Program-made: the position numbers and the translations under genes
Origin: Anthopleura xanthogrammica
Lineage: Eukaryota > Cnidaria > Anthozoa > Actiniaria > Actiniidae
NCBI GenBank assembly: GCA_964019055.1
Contig: OZ025206.1
Location: 637,501-701,500, forward strand
Direction of reading: 5' to 3'
Length of the DNA stretch: 64,000 nucleotides
The notes under the pieces: model-generated
The model's input: the letters and a program-made list of their open reading frames with translations, nothing else
Database searches by the model: none
What the model was told of the DNA's origin: nothing
Shown: piece by piece, positions 11,020 to 22,183 of the stretch
Numbering within the stretch: position 1 is the stretch's first letter
Layout of the letters: each line of letters begins with the position of its first letter

Positions 11020-14000
11020 TTTACAAAACAAGTTTGGGTTGTACTTTGTTACCTGTGTTGTGTATTTTGTAGCAAGGGACAGTGGACAGAATTGTCGAGA
11101 GTAAACCAAGATGGCGGCAAAGTGCGTCGAACCCCACGTCGTCTTTTTTCGTCGTATTTACAACAAAAGCTGTCTTCATTTAGAATAGTTCTATACCTTT
11201 TAAACATACCTTCAGAAAGGTTCAGATATTTTCTGCAGACAATAGAATTCGGAATACAAAACTTTCTTGTAATATATCAGGAAAGCTGAACACATTGTCT
11301 GGAATTTCGTCACGTTTTCTCCTCTTGCCCTTCCTTTGTGTTACTAGCACTTTTTGACCCATATTTCCTTCATTCTTAGCTCTTCTGAGACCTCATGTCT
11401 TTTGCATCCGTTTCTTTTACTTTTGCCAGTCTCTTTCTTGGTGTTTTCTACCTACCAGAACGCAAAGGGTAAGAAATACATCTCTTGCACAACTACAGCA
11501 TCTGCTTCCTGGGAAATCACCCTCAAAGTCAAAGTGACTTTCCTTATTAATCATCCGCTTGACTTTGACCATTTCTGTTCTATTTCGACCGACGTTGTTT
11601 CTTCCAAACAATTGCCGAAATCATAGATTTTGTCGTAAAGGTCAAAAAACCGAGGTTGTCCTAACAACACACCCTTAAAACCCAAAGAGTTTTCGATGAA
11701 GAATCTGATTTGATTTAATTAAAAATATGTTGTTTTCAACGTTTCAGTGTTAGGAGTTTGTTTTTCTATTTTAGCCAATAACCTGCGGAACACACATAGC
11801 AAAAGGCTTTCAAACTCGACCTGACATTGTAAGGTTGTAAAGACCGTGTTGTAGGGCAAGTGTGTTGTTGACTTGTAAAGAAATAGCAGTCGCGATCTTG
11901 AAGCCCTTTTTCTTAGTCACAACATATGAGATGATGATAGTGGGATTTAGGTAACAAAGCATTAGGAATATGCATGTAAAAGCGACGTAAAACTATTGGT
12001 AAATAGGGGATGAATCGAATGCATATGAGACTTCGCACAAGCAGCAGCGCTTACAGTAGGGCATATAACCTCTTTTGCTTGGATAGTGCGTACATTAATG
12101 TCATCATAAAATGCCAAACAGAAGACATTCATTTAAGAGTTTTATTACTTTGGGAAAATCAAATTTTATTCAGTATCCCATTTTGAAGATGTTGATGAGT
12201 ACAGTGACCAACAGAGAGGTAACATCAGTAGTTAATTGGTTGTAATTTCTCCTTTAGAAACGACAAGCAAGCAAGGAAACTAGTATCGGAACTACAATGT
12301 GTAATATAATGAAGAACTTAGCTTTACTGTTTTACTTTTATGTTTTGAGCCCTTCAAAAGAGTGACATCTAGAAGAATTCAGCTTCTCAGTCCTATTTCA
12401 TAAAGTCTTTAACATTCGTTTGGATTAAGATCAAAGTTTCCCTATTAAATCAAATTTTCAGGGAGAAAGAAATTTTTTTTAAGAGAAGAGCATGCACTGA
12501 TTCGTTTTTTTTTTAAAGACCCGTAGTTCACGTTTAATATGAAGCCTTACAATACCACGAAGAATGGGTTAGAAAACCAAAAGTACCCAAACCAACATAG
12601 CTTTGTTAGGACACAGTGGTATTCCATAAACTCTTTCACATCAAAAGTGATCGATAAACTACGGTCAAATAACGTTGTATCAATAAATGTGGTGAGTTTG
12701 AGAAAATTCAATGTATCGGTCAAGGCCTAAAAACACAAAATCCTAACTTTCTTCTTTTAAACGTCTGCAAATTTCCGAAAACTCTTCGTAGCATGAACGG
12801 AGGATCCTGTACTTAACATTTACACAGTTTCAATCTGCTATCGGAGTTTTTTCCATGTCATTTACTTTATTCTTTGCGGATGTTTGTTGACTGAGTCGCC
12901 TCTGCAACAAAATGGCGGCCATTTATTTGGAAATCATCGCTTTATTCGCCACAGACATTTTCTATTCTCACATTACAAGTATTTCCTTTTTATTTCTTGT
13001 TTGCTGTTTGTTTGTTGTAGTTGTCTTTTCTTCTTTCTTTTAAACTGAGTCATAAAGTCTTAGAAATGAGCTGTTTTTCTCTGCCTTTAAAGCATAGAAA
13101 TTTGCAAACTGTACTAAATGTTTTACCCCAATTTCTGTGAGGGGAATGTGTGGTAAATGATAAATAACTCGTTCCCAAAGATTGTTCCGTTTTTTCTTCA
13201 TACATCAAGACACTATGACCGATGAGTCTTCTCATTAAACGAGAAAGAACGTGATCCAATGTACATTCAAGAAATAAACCAAGTGTCATCAAAGAAACGT
13301 GTTCTTGTCTTTATAACGTAGTTAGAAATTACGCTAGCTCTTGTCAAGATATGCAACTTATCCTGTCCACGTATGCTGTGCACTACCTTTAACATTCGTA
13401 CTTACTAGAATCAGTATAATTCCTAAAGCGTTTGTATTTAGCATACCTACATAAACGTCTTATTTTAAAGATTTTTAAGTTGCACAAAACCAACTACAAG
13501 CAACAGCTAAATGTATTTTCATTCCTTTCTGCATATTTGGACATTTAAACTCAAAGAGCAGAACTTATCTTTCTAGCTCACAGAACATGCAAAACTTATA
13601 AATATGCTATCGTATTAAACAAACTGCTTTGTTATTTATGAGTAATGATTTTACCTCCATGCCGTGCCATGCCATGTGACCACGTATAATTTTCAGCTCT
13701 GGAATAAAAAACCTAACTTATGGATTTAGAATGAAAACGTCTTTGCAAGCATGTACTCACATGCAGATAACTCTCTATAACCATTGAGAGTAAAGATCTC
13801 TTTCTTTCATCCAGCACTGTCTTAACGTTTTTGTACTTTAACGTGAGGAAGATCCGCAGAAAGAAATCCACTACAACACTGCAGTCGACTGAGCGACTTC
13901 GTACTTTGTAGCAGGCGCCATTTTAGTTAACTCCTTAACTTGGCTAGTCGTAGAATCATTAAGTGATAAAATTAAGGATTCTAAAAACTATTATACATAT

Positions 14001-14199
14001 CCTTTTTTCATGACACATACCTCAACCAATGGTAATAAGAAATTATACTTATTCGTTTGTCTCACGATTGAGGGTCATTTGTAAAGGACCGCGGTCCTAC
14101 ATATATAATCCTATATATGTTGACAGGAATCTGTCAAATTTCGTCCTGAAATAAAAAATCTATTTTCAAATAAAGAAAAGAATCATTTTTTTTTTTTAC
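11020..14199 (+). repeat. Block B monomer B2 (short form, 3'-deleted)
   Basis: It is collinear with B1 and almost identical over most of its length. It retains the segment 11783-12250 that B1 lost. Its 3' end is shortened: at about 13990 the sequence jumps from TCTAAAAACTATT directly to the TACATATCC leader of the next monomer, removing some 500 bp kept in B1 and B3. The AAGATGGCGGC motif is at 11108. Confidence 0.88.
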
Positions 14200-14616
14200 A
14201 AAAAAAATTTGGGTTGTACTTTGTTACCTTTCTTGTGTCTTTTGTAGCAAGGGACAGTGGACAGAATTGTCGAGAGTGAACAAAGATGGCGGCAAAGTGG
14301 TCGCACCCCACGTCGTCTTTTTTCGTCGTGTTTACAACAAAACTGTCTTTATTAAGAATAGTTACACCTACTTGCAAAAAGGTTGTCATAAAAAAATTGA
14401 AAAATACACTTTAGTACTTTAGTGAATTAGTAAATTTGCAGATTAGGAATAAATTATCAGTGACGTCAGACTCGCGGGCGCCCGAATCACACATTACAGG
14501 TAACGCCAGGCAGCACTAGAATTTCTGGTTTTAGTTACGATCTCTAGAATAATCACACAGTTATTTCTATTATCGTTATCACATCAACCTAGTTATTTAC
14601 TGATAACCACAATCTG

Positions 14617-14866
14617 AAAAATATGCTTGAAAATTATTGTCAGTAATTTGTCCAAAAGCATATAATAATGGACGAGGCTGAAGACAGCACCGGAAAGCCG
14701 TATCATTTTCACGAATGAAGTAAACAACTTTATACGAAATAAAAATGTATTGAACTGAACTGAACTGAATTGAATTGAATTGAATTGAATTGAATTGAAT
14801 CAAAAATTAAAAAAAAAATTAGATCAGTATATTTGTCGTCTGTTTCCGCTCGTGTGTAATATTAGA
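14617..14866 (+). mobile_element. LINE-like 3' tail nested in the foldback centre
   Basis: The non-palindromic centre contains GGACGAGGCTGAAGACAGCA-type sequence and then a (TGAAC/TGAAT)10 run at 14751-14800. Short tandem repeats at the 3' end are typical of CR1/L2-clade LINE insertions, which suggests a severely truncated retroelement that inserted into the foldback spacer. This is inferred from the tail form, not from a protein. Confidence 0.45.
14751..14800. repeat. (TGAAY)10 pentanucleotide repeat
   Basis: Ten tandem 5-bp units, three TGAAC followed by seven TGAAT. Because its product encodes a repeated IQFNS-like string on the minus strand, it creates the false ORF 14597-14803. Confidence 0.92.
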
Positions 14867-15480
14867 TTGTGGTTATCAGTAAATAACTGTGTGATTATTC
14901 AAGAAATCGTAACTAAAACCACAAACCTTAGTGCTGCCTGGCGTTACCTGGAATGATCTGACTCGGGCGCCCGCGAGTCTGACATCAGTCACTGATAATT
15001 TATTCCTAATCTCCAAATTTACTAATTCACTAAAGTACTAAAGTGTATTTTTCGATTTTTCTATCATAACCATTTTGCAAGTAGCTGTATATACCTTTTA
15101 AACATACCTTCAGAAAGGTTCAGATATTTTCTTCAGACAATAGAATTCGGAATACAAAACGTTCTTGTAATATATCAGGAAAGCTGATCAAATTGTCTGG
15201 AATTTCGTCACGTTTTCTCCTCTTGCCCTTCCTTTGTGTTACTAGCACTTTTTGACCCATATTTCCTTCATTCTTAGCTCTTCTGAGACCTCATGTCTTT
15301 TGCATCCGTTTCTTTTACTTTTGCCAGTCTCTTTCTTGGTGTTTTCTACCTACCAGAACGCAAAGGGTAAGAAATACATCTCTTGCACAACTACAGCATC
15401 TGCTTCCTGGGAAATCACCCTCAAAGTCAAAGTGACTTTCCTTATTAATCACCCGCTTGACTTTGACCATTTCTGTTCTT

Positions 15481-15481
15481 T

Positions 15482-15558
<77 letters not shown>

Positions 15559-15788
15559 AGTTCTTATATAGCGCATTTCACATCGTCTCAATGCGCTTTA
15601 CAATTTTTAACCAGTGGAGGACTTTACGGGCTGCATATTAAGGCGCTATTAGCAGCCGTGCAGCTTACAATCATGAGTGAATTGTTAGTAATTAGTGTTA
15701 TGCCTCCAAATTGGGATAGGCTGTTGAACCGGGAGACAATCCCCTACTCTTACACGAATAATTAAACAGGTTCTTTTATGTCCCCCAT
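15481..15788 (+). mobile_element. (AAT)24-led dispersed repeat inserted in B3
   Basis: Absent from the other monomers, where TCTGTTCTATTTCGACCGACG is continuous. It begins with (AAT)24 at 15484-15555 and continues with GAGAGTTCTTATATAGCGC and an imperfect echo (CAATGCGCTTTAC). This AAT-plus-AGCGC pattern resembles dispersed short elements seen in many invertebrate genomes. The exact target duplication is unclear. The insertion truncates the recurrent + frame of this monomer. Confidence 0.6.
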
Positions 15789-18700
15789 TTCGACCGACGT
15801 TGTAACAGTTTCTTCCAAACACTTTGCAGAAATCATAGATTTTGTCGTAAAGGTCAAAATACCGAGGTTGTCCTAACAACACACCCTTAAAACCCAAAGA
15901 GTTTTCGATGAAGAATCTGATTTGATTTAATTAAAAATATGTTGTTTTCAACGTTTCAGTGTTAGGAGTTTGTTTTTCTATTTTAGCCAATAACCTGCGG
16001 AACACACATAGCAAAAGGCTTTCAAACTCGACCTGACATTGTAAGGTTGTAAAGACCGTGTTGTAGGGCAAGTGTGTTGTTGACTTGTAAAGAAATAGCA
16101 GTCGCGATCTTGAAGCCCTTTTTCTTAGTCACAACACACGAGTTGATGATAGTGGGATTTAGGTAACAAAGCATTAGGAATATGAATGTAAAAGCAACGT
16201 AAAACTATTGGTAAATAGGGGATGAATCGAATGCATATGAGACTTCGCACAAGCAGCAGCGCTTACAGTAGGGCATATAACCTCTTTTGCTTGGATAGTG
16301 CGTACATTAATGTCATCATAAAATGCCAAACAGAAGACATTCATTTAAGAGTTTTATTACTTTAAGAAAATCAAATTTTATTAGTATCCCATTTTAAAGA
16401 TGTTGATGAGTACAGTGACCAACAGAGAGGTAACATCAGTAGTTAATTGGTTGAAACGACAAGCAAGCAAGGAAACTAGTATCGGAACTGCACTGGTGTA
16501 ATATAATGAAGAACTTAGCTTTACTGTTTTACTTTTATGTTTTGAGCCCTTCAAAAGAGTGACATCTAGAAGAATTCAGCTTCTCAGTCCTATTTCATAA
16601 AGTCTTTAACATTCGTTTGGATTAAGATCAAAGTTTCCCTATTAAATCAAATTTTCAGGGAGAAAGAGATTTTTTTTAGAGAAGAGCATGCACTGATTCG
16701 TTGTTTTTTTAGAGACCCGTAGTTCACGTTTAATATGAAGCCTTACAATACCACGAAGAATGGGTTAGAAAACCAAAAGTACCCAAACCAACATAGCTTT
16801 GTTAGGACACAGTGGTATTCCATAAACTCTTTCACATCAAAAGTGTTCGATAAACTACGGTCAAATAACGTTGTATCAATAAATGTGGTGAGTTTGAAAA
16901 AATTCAATGTATCGTTCAAGGCCTAAAAACACAAAATCCTAACTTTCTTCTTTTAAACGTCTGCAAATTTCCGAAAACTCTTCGTAGCATGAACGGAGGA
17001 TCCTGTACTTAACATTTACACAGTTTCAATCTGCTATCGGAGTTTTTTCCATGTCATTTACTTTATTCTTTGCGGATGTTTGTTGACTGAGTCGCCTCTG
17101 CAACAAAATGGCGGCCATTTATTTGGAAATCATCGCTTTATTCGCCACAGACATTTTCTATTCTCACATTACAAGTATTTCCTTTTTATTTCTTGTTTGC
17201 TGTTTGTTTGTTGTAGTTGTCTTTTGTTTCTTTCTTTTAAACTGAGTCATAAAGTCTTAGAAATGAGCTGTTTTTCTCTGCCTTTAAAGCATAGAAATTT
17301 GCAAACTGTACTAAATGTTTTACCCCAATTTCTGTGAGGGGAATGTGTGGTAAATGATAAATAACTCGTTCCCAAAGATTGCTCCGTTTTTTCTTCATAC
17401 ATCAAGACACTATAACCGATGAGTCTTCTCATTAAACGAGAAAGAACGTGATCCAATGTACATTCAAGAAATAAACCAAGTGTCATCAAAGAAACGTGTT
17501 CTTGTCTTTATAACGTAGTTAGAAATTACGCTAGCTCTTGTCAAGATATGCAACTTATCCTGTCCACGTATGCTGTGCACTACCTTTAACATTCGTACTT
17601 ACTAGAATCAGTATAATTCCTAAAGCGTTTGTATTTAGCATACCTACATAAACGTCTTTATTTTAAAGATTTTTAAGTTGCACAAAACCAACTACAAGCA
17701 ACAGCTAAATGTATTTTCATTCCTTTCTGCATATTTGGACATTTAAACTCAAAGAGCAGAACTTATCTTTCTAGCTCACAGAACATGCAAAACTTATAAA
17801 TATACTATCGTATTAAACAAACTGCTTTGTTATTTATGAGTAATGATTTTACCTCCATGCCGTGCCATGCCGTGTGACCACGAATAATTTTCAGCTCCGG
17901 AATAAAAAACCTAACTTATGGATTTAGAATGAAAACGTCTTTGCAAGCATGTACTCACATGCAGATAACTCTCTATAACCATTGAGAGTAAAGATCTCTT
18001 TCTTTCACCCAGCACTGTCTTAACGTTTTTGTACTTTAACGTGAGGAAGATCCGCAGAAAGAAATCCACTACAACACTGCAGTCGACTGAGCGACTTCGT
18101 ACTTTGTAGCAGGCGCCATTTTAGTTAACTCCTTAACTTGGCTAGTCGTAGAATCATTAAGTGATAAAATTAAGGATTCTAAAAAACTATTTGTTTGTTC
18201 CATGTTTGTTCCAGCACAATTATTTTAAAACGTAAAGGAAGGAGAATAATTTTAGCTTGAATTTTAGGTCTACAATGTTGAAAATAAAATTATGCAGGAC
18301 AGAGGATTGTTTGAATGTATGTTTCTTTGTTGTTTTGCCACACCCAGAAGGATCATAATTAGAAGCTAGAATCATTACTCTCAAATTAAAAATTCATTCA
18401 ACCTTCTATAGCTTTATTTAGTGTTACTTCGCAGTTAATAATCTGAATAACTATAACTTTACGAAATAGGTTTTTCTGTTACAGTGAAGAAATGTTTCTT
18501 TCTTAAGCTACAATTTAAGCTTCAACATGTCCTACTTTAGGATTAGGAATCTAGGATATATAAGTACCTCTCATAGTAACTTAACAGGTTATTTAAAAAC
18601 ATAGTTCTTTTCGTATAAAAGAATACATATCCTTTTTTCATGACACATACCTCAACCAATGGTCAGTGAATTAAGTATCATGGAATCCTATATATGTTGA

Positions 18701-19886
18701 CAAGAATTTGGCGAATTTCGTCGATAAACAGTCGTGTTGTTCTATAACTTAAAATGCCCTAAATGAGACGAAATTATATACTTAGAGGAATTTGTCTCAA
18801 CAAAGTATTGTGTAAGGTGCAGATAACAACAGATTTTATCGATAGGAAAAGCACAAGGTGTCACAAGGGACGTGTCGTAATGACACATACATCAGCCCAT
18901 GGCATGGTTAAAGAATCAAGTATCAGAGAATCCTGTATATAGAATGAAAATTATTATTTATTGTGGAAATGTAATAAAGAAATTATACTTATTCGTTTTT
19001 CTCACGATTGAGGGTCATTTGTAAAGGACCGCGGTCCTATATATATAATCCTATATATGTTGACAGGAATCTGTCAAATTTCGTCCTGAAATAAAAAATC
19101 TATTTCAAATAAAGAAAAGAATCATTTTTTTTTTTTACAAAAAAAGTTTGGGTTCTACTTTGTAACTTGTCTTGTGTCTTTTGTAGCAAAGGACAGTACG
19201 TCGAAAGAAATTTCGAGAGTGAACAAAGATGGCGGCAAAGTGCGTCGAACCCAACGTCGTCTTTTTTCGTCGTGTTTACAAAAAACTTTGTTCATTAAGA
19301 ATAGTTATATACCTTCTAAACATACCTTCAGAAATGTTTGGATATTTTCTGCAGAGAATAGAATTCGGAATACAAAAGTTTCTTGTGATATATCAGGAAA
19401 GCTGACACCAAACATACTGTTCTTAAGGCTCACATTATCAAATTGTCTGGAATTTCGTCACGTTTTCTCCTCTTGCCCTTCCTTTGTGTTACTAGCACTT
19501 TTTGACCCATATTTCCTTCATTCTTAGCTCTTCTGAGACCTCATGTCTTTTGCATCCGTTTCTTTTACTTTTGCCAGTCTCTTTCTTGGTGTTTTCTACC
19601 TACCAGAACGCAAAGGGTAAGAAATACATCTCTTGCACAACTACAGCATCTGCTTCCTGGGAAATCACCCTCAAAGTCAAAGTGACTTTCCTTATTAATC
19701 ATCCGCTTGACTTTGACCATTTCTGTTCTTATTCAACCGACGTTTTTTCTTCCAAACAATTGCAGAAATCATAGATTTTGTCGTAAAGGTCAAAATACCG
19801 AGGTTGTTCTAACAACACACCCTTAAAACCCAAAGATTTTTCAATGAAGAATCTGTTTTGATTTAATTAAAAATAGGTTTGTTTTA

Positions 19887-20173
19887 CAGTCAAACTAAGA
19901 AAACCGTGAACACCTAAAATATGCCTGGAATGTTTATGTGTTTGATCACAGCGCGCTCACGCAAAGTTTATTCCCGTTTAAAAGTTTGAAACTTCATATT
20001 TTAGTTTTATTCTCGTGAAATTAGATATTTCTATTCGAGGCAGACGGATACACGACAGAAGGATTCAAAACAAACTCTTTTCATGGTGGTGGGAAACATC
20101 TTTTTTAAAAGCAACGGTTTAAATAAACATTCCAGACACATATTAGGTGTTCACGGTTTTCTTAGTTTGACTG
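19887..20173. mobile_element. 287-bp MITE with TA target-site duplication
   Basis: The terminal inverted repeats start CAGTCAAACTAAGAAAACCG and extend about 60 bp with few mismatches (GTGAACACCTAA, then CTGGAATGTTTAT). TA is present on both sides (19885-19886, 20174-20175). The B7 monomer has the empty site GTTTGTTTTAAACGTTTC, which is exactly this flank with a single TA. This fits a Tc1/mariner-type non-autonomous element inserted after B4 was formed. Confidence 0.9.
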
Positions 20174-21982
20174 TAAACGTTTCAGTGTCAGGAACTTGTT
20201 TTTCTGTTTTAGCCAATAAGCTGCGGAACAAACATAAAAAAAAGGCTTTCAAACTCGACCTGACATTGTAAGGTTGTAAAGACCGTATTGTAGGGCAAGT
20301 GTGTTGTTGACTTGTAAAGAAATAGCAGTCGCGATCTTGAAGCCCTTTTTCTTAGTCACAACATATGAGATGATGATACTGGGATTAAGGAAACAAAGCA
20401 TTAGGAATATGCATGTAAAAGCAACGTAAAACTATTGGTAAATGAGGGATAAATCGAATGAGACTTCGCACAAGCAGAAGCGCTTGCAGTAGGGCATATA
20501 ACCTCTTTTGCTTGGATAGTGCGTACATCAATGTCATCATAAAATGCCAAACAGAAAACATTCATATAAGAGTTTTATTACTTTGGGAAAATCAAATTTT
20601 ATTCAGTATCCCATTTTGAAGATGTTGATGAGTACAGTGACCAACAGAGAGGTAACATCAGTAGTTAATTGGTTGTAATTTCTCCTTTACAAAAGACAAG
20701 CAAGCAAGGAAACTACTATCGGAACTACACTGTGTAATATAATGAAGAACTTAGCTTTACTGTTTTACATTTATGTTTTTAGCACTTCAGCTTCTCAGTT
20801 CAGGCTATTTGATAAATCTTTAGCATTCGTTTGGATTAAGATCAAAGTTTTTTTAATCAAATGTTCAGGTTCTAGTTACGTGAAAAAAGAAAATTTCTTT
20901 TTTAGAGAAGAGCATGCACTGATTAATTGTTTTTTTAGGAGACCCGTAGTTTACGTTTAATATGAAGCCTTACAATACCACGAAGAATGGGTTAGAAAAC
21001 CAAAAGTACCCAAACCACGTAGCTTTGTTAGAACACTGTTGCAGTGGTACTCCGTGAGCTCTTTAGCATCAATAGTGATCGATAAACTACGGTCAAATAA
21101 CATTGCAATTGTATGAATAAATGTGATAAGTTTGAGAAAATTCTATGTAAATCAAATGAATCGTTCAAGGCCGACAAACACAAAATCCTAACTTTCTTTT
21201 TTTAAACGTCTGTAAATTTCTGAAACCTCTTTGTAGCATGAATGAAGCATCCTGTACTTAACATTTACACAGTTTCAATCTGCAATCGGAGTTTTTTCCA
21301 TGTCATTTACTTTATTCTTTGCGGATGTTTGTTGACCGAGTCGCTTCTGCAACAAAATGGCGGCCATTTATTTGGAAATCATCGCTTTATTCGCAACAGA
21401 TATTTTCTTGTCTCACATTATTATTTCCATTATTTCTTGCTTGCTGTTTGTTTGGTGTAGTTCTCTTTTTTTCTTTCTTTTCAACTGAGTCATAAAGTCT
21501 TAGAAATGAGCTGTTTTTCTCTGCCTTTAAAGCATGCAGATTTGCGAACTGTACTAAATGTTTTACCCCAATTTCTGTGCGGGGAATGTGTGGTAAATGA
21601 TAGATAACTCGTTCCCAAAGATTGTTCCTTTTTTTCTTCATACATCAAGACACTATAACCGATGAGTCTTCTCATTAAACGAGAAATAACTTGATCCAAT
21701 GTACTTTCAAGAAATAAACCAAGTGTCATCAAAGAAACGTGTTCTTGTCTTTATAACGTAGTTAGAAATTACGCTCTTGTCAAGATACGCAACCTATCCT
21801 GCCCACGTATGCTGTGCACTACCTTTAACATTCGTACTTACTAGAATCAGTATAATTCCTAAAGAGTTTGTATTTAGCATACCTGCATAAAGGTCTTATT
21901 TTAAAGATTTTTAAGTTGCGCAAAACAAAAAACTACAAGCAACAGCCTCAGTCATTGTGTCTTGTCCCACCAATACACACTA

Positions 21983-22183
21983 TTAATATTCCTCGAAATA
22001 AAGCGTGAACCGTTGTCGTTTGACGAACGGAGATAGATTCATCAATCCAGGCTTAAACGTATTCCAGGAAATAAGGAGGGATAACTTAATGTAAAACCAA
22101 AGAACTACAATGCTTGTTAACAGAGAAGAGAAAAAGACTAGAAGTTCGAACCGCACAATGTCCTCAAAGAGAAAAACTGACAC
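21983..22183 (-). other. Recurrent minus frame with hydrophobic segment
   Basis: The frame begins MSVFLFEDIVRFELLVFFSS and continues with a hydrophobic stretch that could span a membrane. The B6 copy (36509-36784) extends to 91 codons. In B7 and B8 single substitutions create stops in the middle of the frame. The loss in two of four copies argues against a working gene. Confidence 0.22.

Larger units (their letters stand above)
14365..15087. mobile_element. Long-armed foldback element with TA target duplication
   Basis: Terminal arms of about 250 bp are inverted copies: CACCTACTTGCAA at the left end matches the reverse complement CAGCTACTTGCAA at the right end, and the similarity continues inward (GACTCGCGGGCGCCCGA is shared). 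TA flanks both ends (14363-14364, 15088-15089). Removing the element and one TA gives AATAGTTATATACC, exactly the empty site in sister monomers. The left arm has a ~31-bp extra stretch. The TA duplication suggests a Tc1/mariner-type non-autonomous element. No transposase is present. Confidence 0.85.
14200..19139 (+). repeat. Block B monomer B3 (short form with two insertions)
   Basis: It has the same order as B1 and B2, interrupted by the foldback element 14365-15087 and by an (AAT)n-led dispersed repeat at 15481-15788. The AAGATGGCGGC motif is at 14283, but a one-base loss follows it. The 3' part (17080-18660) closely matches 8970-10560. Confidence 0.88.

Noticed and set aside
11783..12140. 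Minus-strand frame starting MNVFCLAFYDDINVRTIQ in B monomers
   Set aside because: 4-bp insertions in B6 and a deletion in B8 shift the frame and several frames stay open, so no consistent coding signal remains.
14597..14803. ORF with repeated IQFNS units
   Set aside because: It is the minus-strand translation of the (TGAAY)10 repeat.
15457..15765. 102-codon ORF containing a poly-Asn run
   Set aside because: The run is the translated (AAT)24 microsatellite; the frame is created by the inserted element and is absent from sister monomers.
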